This document shows positions 19,157-26,158 of a DNA stretch of 64,000 bases, one piece after another. Within the stretch, counting starts at the first letter, position 1. The number at the start of each line of letters is the position of its first letter. The position numbers were made by a program, and so were the translations under genes. Source of the stretch: Ruania rhizosphaerae. Lineage in GTDB: Bacteria; Actinomycetota; Actinomycetes; Actinomycetales; Beutenbergiaceae. The notes beneath the pieces were generated by a model, which saw only the letters and a program-made list of their open reading frames with translations, was not told where the DNA came from and ran no database searches. The stretch lies in contig NZ_VSMB01000004.1 in the NCBI RefSeq assembly GCF_009805705.1, forward strand, positions 186,001-250,000, in the 5' to 3' direction.

Positions 19157-20159
19157 GCTCGGTCGGCAGCACCGTCACTGGTGCGACGTCGGCGTCACCA
19201 TCGATCAGCCGGAGGGCGGCGTCGGCGAGCAGACGACCCATCTCGATCGACGGCTGACGCACGGTCGTCAGTGGCACCTCGGCGATCGAGGCGGCGGGAT
19301 CGTCGCCGAAGCCCACCACCGCCACGTCGGCTGGGACATCGCGACCGGCGCTGCGCAGCCAGGTCAGCGCCGCGACAGCCATCAGGTCGCTGGCCACGAA
19401 CAGACCGTCCAGGTCCGGGGTGCGCGCGAGCAGTCGCTCACACGCTCGGACCGCTCCGCGTGGGGTGAAGTCCGTGACCTCCACCCCCACCGGCTCCAGC
19501 TCGTGCTCGGCGAGCGCCCGGACGAACCCGTTCAGCCGGTCCTGCCCGGCAGCCATGTCCAGCGGTCCGGTGATCGTTGCCAATCGCCGACGTCCCCGCT
19601 GGATCAGATGCTGCCCTGCGCGGTGTGCGCCGTCGGCGTTGTCGGTGTCGATGTACACCCGGCCTTCGGCGCCCTCCCCGGCGGGCCGGCCGGCGAACAC
19701 GGTGGGGATGCGGCGATCGACGTCGGTGATGGAGGCGTCGCCGGCGTGATGCGCCACGAAGATGGCGGCGTCGACGGCACCTGAGGCGAGGAACCGGGTG
19801 ATCTTAGCCCGCGGATCGCTCGAGGCCACCAGCAGATTCAGGATGAAGTCGCTCTGCTCCAGCCGCGCGGTGATGCCTTCGACCACGGCGACGAAGAACG
19901 GATTCTGAAAGAACCGGGTGGTCTCCTCAGGCACGATGAGCGCGATCGCGTTGCTCGTGCGATTCACCAGCGTTCTCGCTGCCCGGTTCGGGACATACTG
20001 AAGTCGCTCGATGGCGGCATGCACCACGGCGGCCATGTCCTCGTTGACCGTCGGCTGGCCGTTCACCACCCTACTCACCGTGGCTCGGGACACCCCGGCC
20101 TCCTTGGCGACCATCTCCAGGGTCGGTCGACCCAGAGGCGGCCGGGCACTCATCGACAT
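19134..20159 (-). CDS. LacI-family regulator of cellulose/cello-oligosaccharide genes (CebR-like)
   Basis: A 341-residue LacI-family repressor: HTH at about residues 12-35 (VAKEAGVSRATVSRVVNG) and a hinge region, then a periplasmic-binding-protein-like sensor domain (about 70-330). Located directly downstream of the GH1 gene on the same strand and convergent with the GH9 gene, it probably binds the three AGAGAGCGCTCTCT palindromes and releases them on binding a cello-oligosaccharide (inference from CebR). The upstream ATG at 20159 has no clear ribosome binding site but is preceded at 6 bases by TATGCT, so the gene may have its own leaderless promoter besides operon read-through. A second ATG lies two codons on. 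Confidence 0.88.
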   Translation of the reverse strand: MSMSARPPLGRPTLEMVAKEAGVSRATVSRVVNGQPTVNEDMAAVVHAAIERLQYVPNRAARTLVNRTSNAIALIVPEETTRFFQNPFFVAVVEGITARLEQSDFILNLLVASSDPRAKITRFLASGAVDAAIFVAHHAGDASITDVDRRIPTVFAGRPAGEGAEGRVYIDTDNADGAHRAGQHLIQRGRRRLATITGPLDMAAGQDRLNGFVRALAEHELEPVGVEVTDFTPRGAVRACERLLARTPDLDGLFVASDLMAVAALTWLRSAGRDVPADVAVVGFGDDPAASIAEVPLTTVRQPSIEMGRLLADAALRLIDGDADVAPVTVLPTELIRRSST

Positions 20160-20165
20160 CCCGCC

Positions 20166-20171
20166 AGCATA
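20166..20171 (-). promoter_or_regulatory. -10 box of leaderless lacI promoter
   Basis: TATGCT on the minus strand, 6 bases before the ATG at 20159. It would give the repressor a promoter independent of the sugar operon. Confidence 0.5.
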
Positions 20172-20184
20172 GAACGGCAGCCCG

Positions 20185-21651
20185 TCATGGTCGCTCGCCC
20201 GTGGGGCCGCCGGTGATCAGTGCCTGCGCGTGGATGATGTCGCGCAGCGTGGCCCCGCTCGTCTTCACCGTCCGGCGCTGGGTCGCGTAGTCGACGTGCA
20301 CGAGCCCGAACCGCTGCCCGTACCCCCATGCCCACTCGAAGTTGTCGAGCAGGGACCATGCGAAATAGCCACCGACGTCCACACCGAGGTCGACGGCGTC
20401 GAGGACCGCCCCGAGATGAGCCTGCACGAAGGCGGCACGTTCGGGATCGTGCACGCTGTCGTGATGGACGTCGTGGATGTCATGGAAGGCCGCCCCGTTC
20501 TCGGTCACCCACAGCCGGGTCGAGCTACCGTCCAGGTAGTCCTCGTGCAGGCGGAGCAGCAAGGTGGTCAGGCCCTCGGGTTGTATCTCCCAGTTCATGG
20601 CGGTGCGGGGTAGTCCACGAGAATGCACATGGACACCCTCGGCCGACGGGTAGGGCGTCCCGGTCGGGCGCGTGGTCGGTGCCCGTCGATCGAGCGGCTC
20701 GATCGGCGGGCGGTACGACACCGCATCGCCGTGGTAATAGTTGACGCCGAGCACATCGATCGGCGCGGAGATCGACTCGAGGTCACCTGGAGCGATCAGG
20801 TCCTCCAGGCCGAAGGGCCGCAGGTCCTCGAGCACATCGTCCGGGTAGTGGCCACGCAGCAGCGGATCGAGGAAGAAGCGGTTGAACTGCCCGTCGATGC
20901 GGCGCGCGGCCTCCAGGTCGCCGGGAGAGGTGGCGTCCACAGGCTCGATCGGCTGCAGGTTGAGCGTGATTCCTAGTGAGAGCGACGGGTCCCGTCGACG
21001 GAGCTCGGTCACGGAAGCGCCGTGGGCGAGCAGCAGGTGGTGGCCGGCAGCGATCCCTGCGGCCGGTTCCCGCCGTCCGGGTGCGTGCTGGCCACCGACG
21101 TAGCCCAGGAACGCCGAGCACCACGGCTCGTTGTGCGTCGTCCAGTGCGAGACCCGGTCGCCGAGTGCGTCGTGCACCGTGGTCGCGTACTCCACGAAGC
21201 GGTCGACCACAGTGCGGGACGTCCACCCACCTCGCTCCTCCAGGGCCTGCGGCATATCCCAGTGGTGCAGCGTCAGCCACGGCATGATGCCGTGGCTGAG
21301 TAGTTCATCCACGAGCCGCGAGTAGAAGTCCAGGCCCACGGTGTTGACCGGCCCCCCATCGGGGCATACACGCGACCACGACACCGAGAACCGGTAGGCG
21401 TGCAGCCCGATCTCACGCATGATCGCGACGTCCTCGCGATACCGGTGGTAGTGCTCGCACGCGACATCGCCGGTATCGCCGCCGGCGACAGCGCCAGGCA
21501 CCCGGCTGAACGTATCCCAGATCGAGGGGGTGCGCCCATCCTCGGCAACCGCCCCTTCGATCTGGTAGGCCGCCGTCGCGGCGCCGATGACGAAACCGGG
21601 TGGGAAGGGGCGGTGGGAGATTTCGGCCGGGACTCCGTCGGGCCTCCTCAT
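20185..21651 (-). CDS. GH1 beta-glucosidase
   Basis: Cytoplasmic beta-glucosidase of 488 residues that should hydrolyse imported cellobiose or short cello-oligosaccharides to glucose. The TIM-barrel family signature GAATAAYQIEGA is near residue 25; the acid/base Glu lies in NEP (E175) and the nucleophile in TENG (E384). No signal peptide is present, consistent with an intracellular enzyme. The ATG overlaps the preceding permease stop (ATGA), so it is the last transport-operon gene before lacI, which follows after 25 bp. Related beta-glycosides are also possible substrates. Confidence 0.94.
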   Translation of the reverse strand: MRRPDGVPAEISHRPFPPGFVIGAATAAYQIEGAVAEDGRTPSIWDTFSRVPGAVAGGDTGDVACEHYHRYREDVAIMREIGLHAYRFSVSWSRVCPDGGPVNTVGLDFYSRLVDELLSHGIMPWLTLHHWDMPQALEERGGWTSRTVVDRFVEYATTVHDALGDRVSHWTTHNEPWCSAFLGYVGGQHAPGRREPAAGIAAGHHLLLAHGASVTELRRRDPSLSLGITLNLQPIEPVDATSPGDLEAARRIDGQFNRFFLDPLLRGHYPDDVLEDLRPFGLEDLIAPGDLESISAPIDVLGVNYYHGDAVSYRPPIEPLDRRAPTTRPTGTPYPSAEGVHVHSRGLPRTAMNWEIQPEGLTTLLLRLHEDYLDGSSTRLWVTENGAAFHDIHDVHHDSVHDPERAAFVQAHLGAVLDAVDLGVDVGGYFAWSLLDNFEWAWGYGQRFGLVHVDYATQRRTVKTSGATLRDIIHAQALITGGPTGERP

Positions 21652-22499
21652 CCCTTGACCGCCCCTGCCATGATGCCGCTCACCAGCTGGCGACCCCCGA
21701 CGACGAACAGCGCGATGAGCGGGATCGTGGACAGGAGCGCGCCCGCGAGCACGATCGAGTAGTCCACGAAGTAGTTGGCCTGCAACAGTGACAGCGCTAC
21801 CGGAAGGGTCGGATCGTTGCGGTCGAGCACGATGAACGGCCAGAAGAAGTTGGTCCAGGTCGTGATGAACGTGAAGAGCGCGAGCATCGCTGCGGCTGGT
21901 CGTGCTGCGGGTGCACCGACGTGCCGGAACGTCCGGAACATGCTGGCGCCGTCGACGCGCGCGGCCTCGATCAGTTCATCCGGAAGGGATTGACGCAAGT
22001 ACTGCGTCATCCAGAACACCCCGAATGCCGACGTCATCGCGGGGACGATGACTGCACCGAGCTCGCCGGTCCAACCGAGCTCGACCATCGCGATGTAGAG
22101 AGGCACCACTCCCAACTGAGTGGGGATCGCCATCGTCGCAATCGTGAAGACCAAGAGCGTCTTGCTGCCTCGGAAGCGCAGCTTCGCGAACGCGTACCCA
22201 GCGAGCGTCGACAGGAAGACGACGCTCGCCGAGACGGTGGTCGACACGATCACACTGTTGCGCAGACCGACCCAGAAGTTCACCGCCGGATTGTCGACGA
22301 CGCTCGCGGCATTGGCGAGGAAGTTCCCACCGGGGATCCACGACAGGTCGGGCGAGTTGACGCTGCTCGCGTCACCGCTGCCGATGAGGAAGGACCAGTA
22401 GAACGGGAACGCCGAGGCGACCAGGACGGTGACGAGCAGGCCGTAGACCACCCACCCAGGGCGGGAGTCGACGCCGAGTGCGATGCGGCGGCGTTTCAT
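21648..22499 (-). CDS. Sugar ABC transporter permease, MalG type
   Basis: Inner-membrane permease of 283 residues with six expected transmembrane helices and the EAA loop (EAARVDGASMF, about residue 180) that contacts the ATPase. It pairs with the MalF-type permease encoded just upstream. I start at MKRRRIALG because the ATG overlaps the previous stop (ATGA); the longer in-frame extension is out-of-frame sequence of that neighbour. No ATPase gene lies in this operon, so a shared MsiK-type ATPase encoded elsewhere is expected, as in other actinobacterial sugar importers. Cello-oligosaccharide specificity is inferred from the GH1, GH9 and operator context. Confidence 0.92.
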   Translation of the reverse strand: MKRRRIALGVDSRPGWVVYGLLVTVLVASAFPFYWSFLIGSGDASSVNSPDLSWIPGGNFLANAASVVDNPAVNFWVGLRNSVIVSTTVSASVVFLSTLAGYAFAKLRFRGSKTLLVFTIATMAIPTQLGVVPLYIAMVELGWTGELGAVIVPAMTSAFGVFWMTQYLRQSLPDELIEAARVDGASMFRTFRHVGAPAARPAAAMLALFTFITTWTNFFWPFIVLDRNDPTLPVALSLLQANYFVDYSIVLAGALLSTIPLIALFVVGGRQLVSGIMAGAVKG

Positions 22500-23440
22500 G
22501 AGCGCCTCCCCTCGGTCGAGGCGATGCGGCTGGTGATCGCGAGGTTCACCAGGCCGAAGGCGACGATGAGCAGGAAGAGGATCCAGGCCACCGAGGCGGC
22601 ACGCCCGAAGTCGAACTGCCCCCAACCCAGGTTGTACAGGTACATCGTGACCGTCAGCCATTGCTGGTCCGGGCCGCCGGTCCCACCGCTGTCGAACATC
22701 CGTGGTTCATCGAAGACCTGCAGGCCGCCGATGGTGGCGGTGATGACCACGAAGACCAGGGTCGCCCGCAGTTGCGGGATCGTCACGGTGAGAAACTGCC
22801 GGAGGCGACCGGCGCCGTCGATCGCCGCGGCCTCGTAGAGCTCGCGCGGCACTGCTTGCATCGCCGCGAGCAGGATCAGGGTGTTGTATCCGGTCCACCG
22901 GAAGTTGACCATCGTCGCGATCGCGACGTGGCTCGCCAGCGGCTCCGTGTGCCATCCGATCGGATTGAGCCCGAGGTCCCGCAGCGTGTTGTTGATGAGG
23001 CCGTAGTCGTCGCCGAACAGGTTGGAGAAGATGAGCGCGACCGCCACCGGCGCCACAACGTACGGCAGCAGCACTCCCATCCGCCAGAACGTCTTCGCGC
23101 GCAGGTTGCGATCCAGCAGAGCGGCGATCGTCACGGCGGCGATCAGCTGCGGGATGGTCGAGAGCGCGAAGATGGAGAAGGTGTTGCGTAGCGCGATCCA
23201 GAACTGGCGGTGCGAGAGCACATCGGCGAAGTTCTGCAGGCCCACGAAGGTGCCGGAGTTGCGGATCAGGTCCCAGTCCTGGGTGGCCACGAACGCGGTG
23301 TACAACAGCGGAAACAGTCCGGTCAGCGCGAACAGCACGAAGAACGGGGCGACGTACAGGTACGGCGAGAGCTTCGCGTCCCAGCGACCGAGCCGAGATC
23401 GCAGGCTCAGCACGGGGGTGTCGCGGTCGATCGTGGTCAC
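22496..23440 (-). CDS. Sugar ABC transporter permease, MalF type
   Basis: Inner-membrane permease of 314 residues with six expected helices (first around 26-48) and an EAA loop (YEAAAIDGAGRL, about residue 215). It forms a heterodimer with the MalG-type permease, which it overlaps by four bases. I chose the GTG at 23440 because GAGGAG sits 7 bases upstream, rather than the in-frame ATG 45 bases earlier. Separated from the binding-protein gene by 76 bp that contain a hairpin, probably lowering its expression relative to the binding protein. Confidence 0.92.
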   Translation of the reverse strand: MTTIDRDTPVLSLRSRLGRWDAKLSPYLYVAPFFVLFALTGLFPLLYTAFVATQDWDLIRNSGTFVGLQNFADVLSHRQFWIALRNTFSIFALSTIPQLIAAVTIAALLDRNLRAKTFWRMGVLLPYVVAPVAVALIFSNLFGDDYGLINNTLRDLGLNPIGWHTEPLASHVAIATMVNFRWTGYNTLILLAAMQAVPRELYEAAAIDGAGRLRQFLTVTIPQLRATLVFVVITATIGGLQVFDEPRMFDSGGTGGPDQQWLTVTMYLYNLGWGQFDFGRAASVAWILFLLIVAFGLVNLAITSRIASTEGRRS

Positions 23441-23470
23441 GGGCAACTCCTCGCTGATGGTGGGATGGCG

Positions 23471-23505
23471 CTCGGCGGAGCCCACTGCGTCCGGACTCCG
23501 CCGAG
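23471..23505 (-). terminator. Intra-operon hairpin between binding protein and permeases
   Basis: CTCGGCGGAG and its exact 10-base complement with a 15-base loop, 12 bp after the binding-protein stop. Its position suggests partial termination or 3' mRNA protection that raises the level of binding protein over permeases. Confidence 0.6.
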
Positions 23506-23516
23506 TTCGACTGGGT

Positions 23517-24788
23517 TCAGTTCAAAGTTTCGACATCGCTGAGGAACTGCTCCCAGGACTCCTCGGCACTTTGGCTGCCATCCTCCACGCGAGTGATCGC
23601 CTGATGCAGCGCATCGTTGATCGCGAAGTAGTTCGGTCCCTTGTAGGGCGCTACTGTCACGGCGTTGGCGCGGTCGATGAGGATCTCGCCGATGGGCGCA
23701 TCGTTGAAGTAGTCATTCGTCGACTCCAGCAACTCGACGCTGTCATAGGTCTCGGGCTGACTCGGGAAGGCACCGACGTTGGCGAATGCCTCCAACTGCG
23801 CTTCCGGCGAGGTCAGCCACGCGGCCAGGTCCTGAGCCGCTTCCACGTTCGCCCCACTCCCGGGGACGGTCAGGTAGGAGCCACCCCAGTTGCCGCCGCC
23901 GCCCGGGAACACGTTCGCGATGTCCCAGCCCTCGACGTCGGCCGCGTTGCCCTCGATCACACCGAGCATCCAGCCCGGGCAGAGCATGGTGGCGAAGGCG
24001 CCATTGGCGATACCGGCGCGCCAGTCGTCGCCCCATTGACCGAGATTCGCCGAGAGCGTCTCTCCCTCGGTGAGCGCCTGGTCATAGGCGGCCCGCACCT
24101 CGGCGTTGTCCGCCACGATGATCTCGTTGGTCTCGGGGTCCTCGTACGCGGCAGCGATCTGGTTGACCATCGCCTGGTATGGGCCGCCTCCCGTGTCGAA
24201 CCACGGATTGCCGGTGGCCTCGACGTAGGTGTGGCCGACCTCGAAGTAGGTGTCCCAGTCGCCCTCGAGGAGCGCGGCCACCTCCTCGCGGTCAGTCGGC
24301 AGCCCGGCCTCGGCGAACAGGTCGGCTCGATAGCACACCGACTGCGGGCCGACGTCCGTGCCGTAGCCGATCAGCCGCCCGTCCGCGTCGGTCGCCGACT
24401 CGACCTTCCAGTCGAGCCATCGGCCCTCGAGTTCCGGGTCGCTGAGATCGGCCAACAGGTCCGAATACTCCATGATCTCCGGCACCCAGTCGACCTCGAC
24501 GGCCTCGATATCGGCGAGCCCGCCGCTGCCGAGCTTGCTGAAGAAGTTCGCCCGGGCATCGTTGGACGTGGCTGCACGGTTGTGCACGATGGTCACGCCT
24601 GGGTGCTCGGCCTCATAGCGGTCGAACAGTTCGTCGGTATAGCCGAAGTCGTTGAAGGTTGCAACGGTGAGCGTGACCTCGCCGTCGGCCTCCTCGCCGG
24701 TCCCTTCGTCCGAGCCACCGCACGCAGCGAGAGCAATACTGAGGCTGAGCGCGCCAATGGCGGGCGCCATCAAAGTTCGACGTGGCAT
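23517..24788 (-). CDS. Sugar ABC transporter substrate-binding lipoprotein
   Basis: Membrane-anchored extracellular binding protein of 423 residues. A short signal peptide ends in the lipobox LAAC, with the lipidated Cys near residue 23, followed by an acidic Gly/Glu linker and a family 1 solute-binding fold (TLTVATFNDFGY at the mature N-terminus). Likely ligand is cellobiose or cello-oligosaccharides, from context. The ATG has AAAGGAG 7 bases upstream. It is the first gene of the operon binding protein - MalF - MalG - GH1 - lacI, with a good promoter flanked by two CebR-like operators. Confidence 0.92.
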   Translation of the reverse strand: MPRRTLMAPAIGALSLSIALAACGGSDEGTGEEADGEVTLTVATFNDFGYTDELFDRYEAEHPGVTIVHNRAATSNDARANFFSKLGSGGLADIEAVEVDWVPEIMEYSDLLADLSDPELEGRWLDWKVESATDADGRLIGYGTDVGPQSVCYRADLFAEAGLPTDREEVAALLEGDWDTYFEVGHTYVEATGNPWFDTGGGPYQAMVNQIAAAYEDPETNEIIVADNAEVRAAYDQALTEGETLSANLGQWGDDWRAGIANGAFATMLCPGWMLGVIEGNAADVEGWDIANVFPGGGGNWGGSYLTVPGSGANVEAAQDLAAWLTSPEAQLEAFANVGAFPSQPETYDSVELLESTNDYFNDAPIGEILIDRANAVTVAPYKGPNYFAINDALHQAITRVEDGSQSAEESWEQFLSDVETLN

Positions 24789-24820
24789 CACGGTCACTCC
24801 TTTGTGTGTACAGGATGCGC

Positions 24821-24836
24821 GAGAGAGCGCTCTCTC
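24821..24836 (-). promoter_or_regulatory. CebR-like operator, downstream copy
   Basis: GAGAGAGCGCTCTCTC, a perfect 16-bp palindrome immediately after the -10 box, so it covers the transcription start. Confidence 0.82.
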
Positions 24837-24865
24837 AGCATAGACGACACCCCGGGGTCGGTCAA
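24837..24865 (-). promoter_or_regulatory. Promoter of the cello-oligosaccharide transport operon
   Basis: On the minus strand: TTGACC (24865-24860), 17 bases, TATGCT (24842-24837). Both edges touch CebR-like palindromes, an arrangement suited to tight repression. Confidence 0.75.
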
Positions 24866-24878
24866 GAGAGCGCTCTCT
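24865..24878 (-). promoter_or_regulatory. CebR-like operator, upstream copy
   Basis: AGAGAGCGCTCTCT, identical to the GH9 operator, overlapping the first base of the -35 box. Its centre lies 43 bp from that of the downstream copy, allowing cooperative binding. Confidence 0.82.
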
Positions 24879-25026
24879 CACCATGGGCCCAGTCCCGTGT
24901 GCCGCGCTTCGGCGCCACGTTGCACGGCACTCCTCTGCCCGCCGGGATGCCTCCGCCGCGCCGTGAATCAGATCGAGTCCCCGCACTTCGTCCTGCACGG
25001 CTAGACAGAACCCCCGTTCCTCCCTG

Positions 25027-26097
25027 TCAGCTCGTCGTCGTCCCGCGCACCCGCAACACCGGGGACAGCGCAAGGCTGGACCACGCCCTCGGGGCATCGG
25101 CCCGCAGCCGCGACATCACCCGTCCCAGGCACAGTTCGGCGCTGGACGTACCGGCGTCGCGGCGCGGGGGTGCGACGGCAGTCAGCGGTGTCGCACACAG
25201 GGCCGCCACCTCGTCGTCATAGGCGACAACAGCCAGGTCGCCAGGTACGGCCAGACCTGCATCGTCGGCCAGGTCGATCAGACCGATCGCCACCTCGTCG
25301 GGAACGACGATCACTCCGTCGACGTCCCCGGTGCGTGCCCTGTCGGTGATTGCCGCCAGAGCCTCGTGCAACTCCGCCCCCGGTGCGTTGGCCGGCGGCA
25401 GGGTGAGCACCTCCACCTCCAGGCCGGCCGACTGTGCGACCTGGCGCGCACCGGCTCGGACCAGTGGCGCCGTCGGGCCGCTCCGGGTAGCCACCAGCAG
25501 CCGGGTACAGCCCGTCTCGAGCAGGTGCGTGGCGGCCCGCTGTCCGCCCACCTCGTGGTCACACCGGACCACGTCGAGCTCTCCCTGCCATGGCGAGCCA
25601 TCCAGGCTCCGCTCGAGCACCACCACCGCCGCCGGAGCGCTTGCGAGCAGCCGGTAGGTCTCCGGGTCCTCAGTGGCGTGCGAGGCAGGTGCGACAAGGA
25701 GACCATCCACTCCACGGTCCAGCAGCCGGGTGATCTGCTCGCGCTCACGCGTGGGTGAGTACTCCGAGACGGCGAGGATCATCCTGCTCCCGGCGGCAGT
25801 GATCGCCGCCTGCGCGCCGCGGATGACGTCAGGGAAGTAGTAACTGGCCGAGGGCACGACCATCCCGATCGTCGCCACCGGCGCACTCCCGCGCGGGGCG
25901 GACGGTTCGCCGGGCGCCTCGGCGCCGCCATGGACCCGACGCAGCAGGCCCGCCTGCTCGAGGTCGGCGAGATCACGGCGGACCGTCATCCCGGAGGAGC
26001 CGACCCGCATCGCGAACTCCTCGGTGCGCACGGTGCCGTGCACGCGCAGCTCCCGCAGCAGCTGGGCACGACGCTCGGTCGGGAGCATGACGCCCAT
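25027..26097 (-). CDS. Hybrid regulator: DeoR-type HTH with LacI-type sensor domain
   Basis: A 356-residue transcription factor. The N-terminus (about 6-57) is a DeoR/GlpR winged helix (QLLRELRVHGTV, then MTVRRDLADLEQAGLLRRVHGG), but the rest (about 75-350) is a LacI-like periplasmic-binding sensor (IGMVVPSASYYFPDVIRG, DGLLVAP), not the usual DeoR sugar-phosphate domain. It therefore probably senses a free sugar. It lies 61 bp downstream of the large lyase gene on the same strand and likely controls it. The first ATG is used; a second lies three codons downstream and has no better ribosome binding site. Effector unknown. Confidence 0.85.
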   Translation of the reverse strand: MGVMLPTERRAQLLRELRVHGTVRTEEFAMRVGSSGMTVRRDLADLEQAGLLRRVHGGAEAPGEPSAPRGSAPVATIGMVVPSASYYFPDVIRGAQAAITAAGSRMILAVSEYSPTREREQITRLLDRGVDGLLVAPASHATEDPETYRLLASAPAAVVVLERSLDGSPWQGELDVVRCDHEVGGQRAATHLLETGCTRLLVATRSGPTAPLVRAGARQVAQSAGLEVEVLTLPPANAPGAELHEALAAITDRARTGDVDGVIVVPDEVAIGLIDLADDAGLAVPGDLAVVAYDDEVAALCATPLTAVAPPRRDAGTSSAELCLGRVMSRLRADAPRAWSSLALSPVLRVRGTTTS

Positions 26098-26158
26098 TGT
26101 GCCCCGCCATCAGTCCCGTCAGTGCCCGCTCGTGCCCGCTCGTGCCCGCCGGCTCCCG

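Noticed and set aside
22500-22661. 54-residue N-terminal extension of the MalG-type permease
   Set aside because: It lies wholly inside the MalF-type gene in another frame; the ATGA overlap marks the real start.
24789-25097. Upstream extension of the sugar-binding protein
   Set aside because: Crosses the promoter and both operators; the signal peptide starts at 24788.
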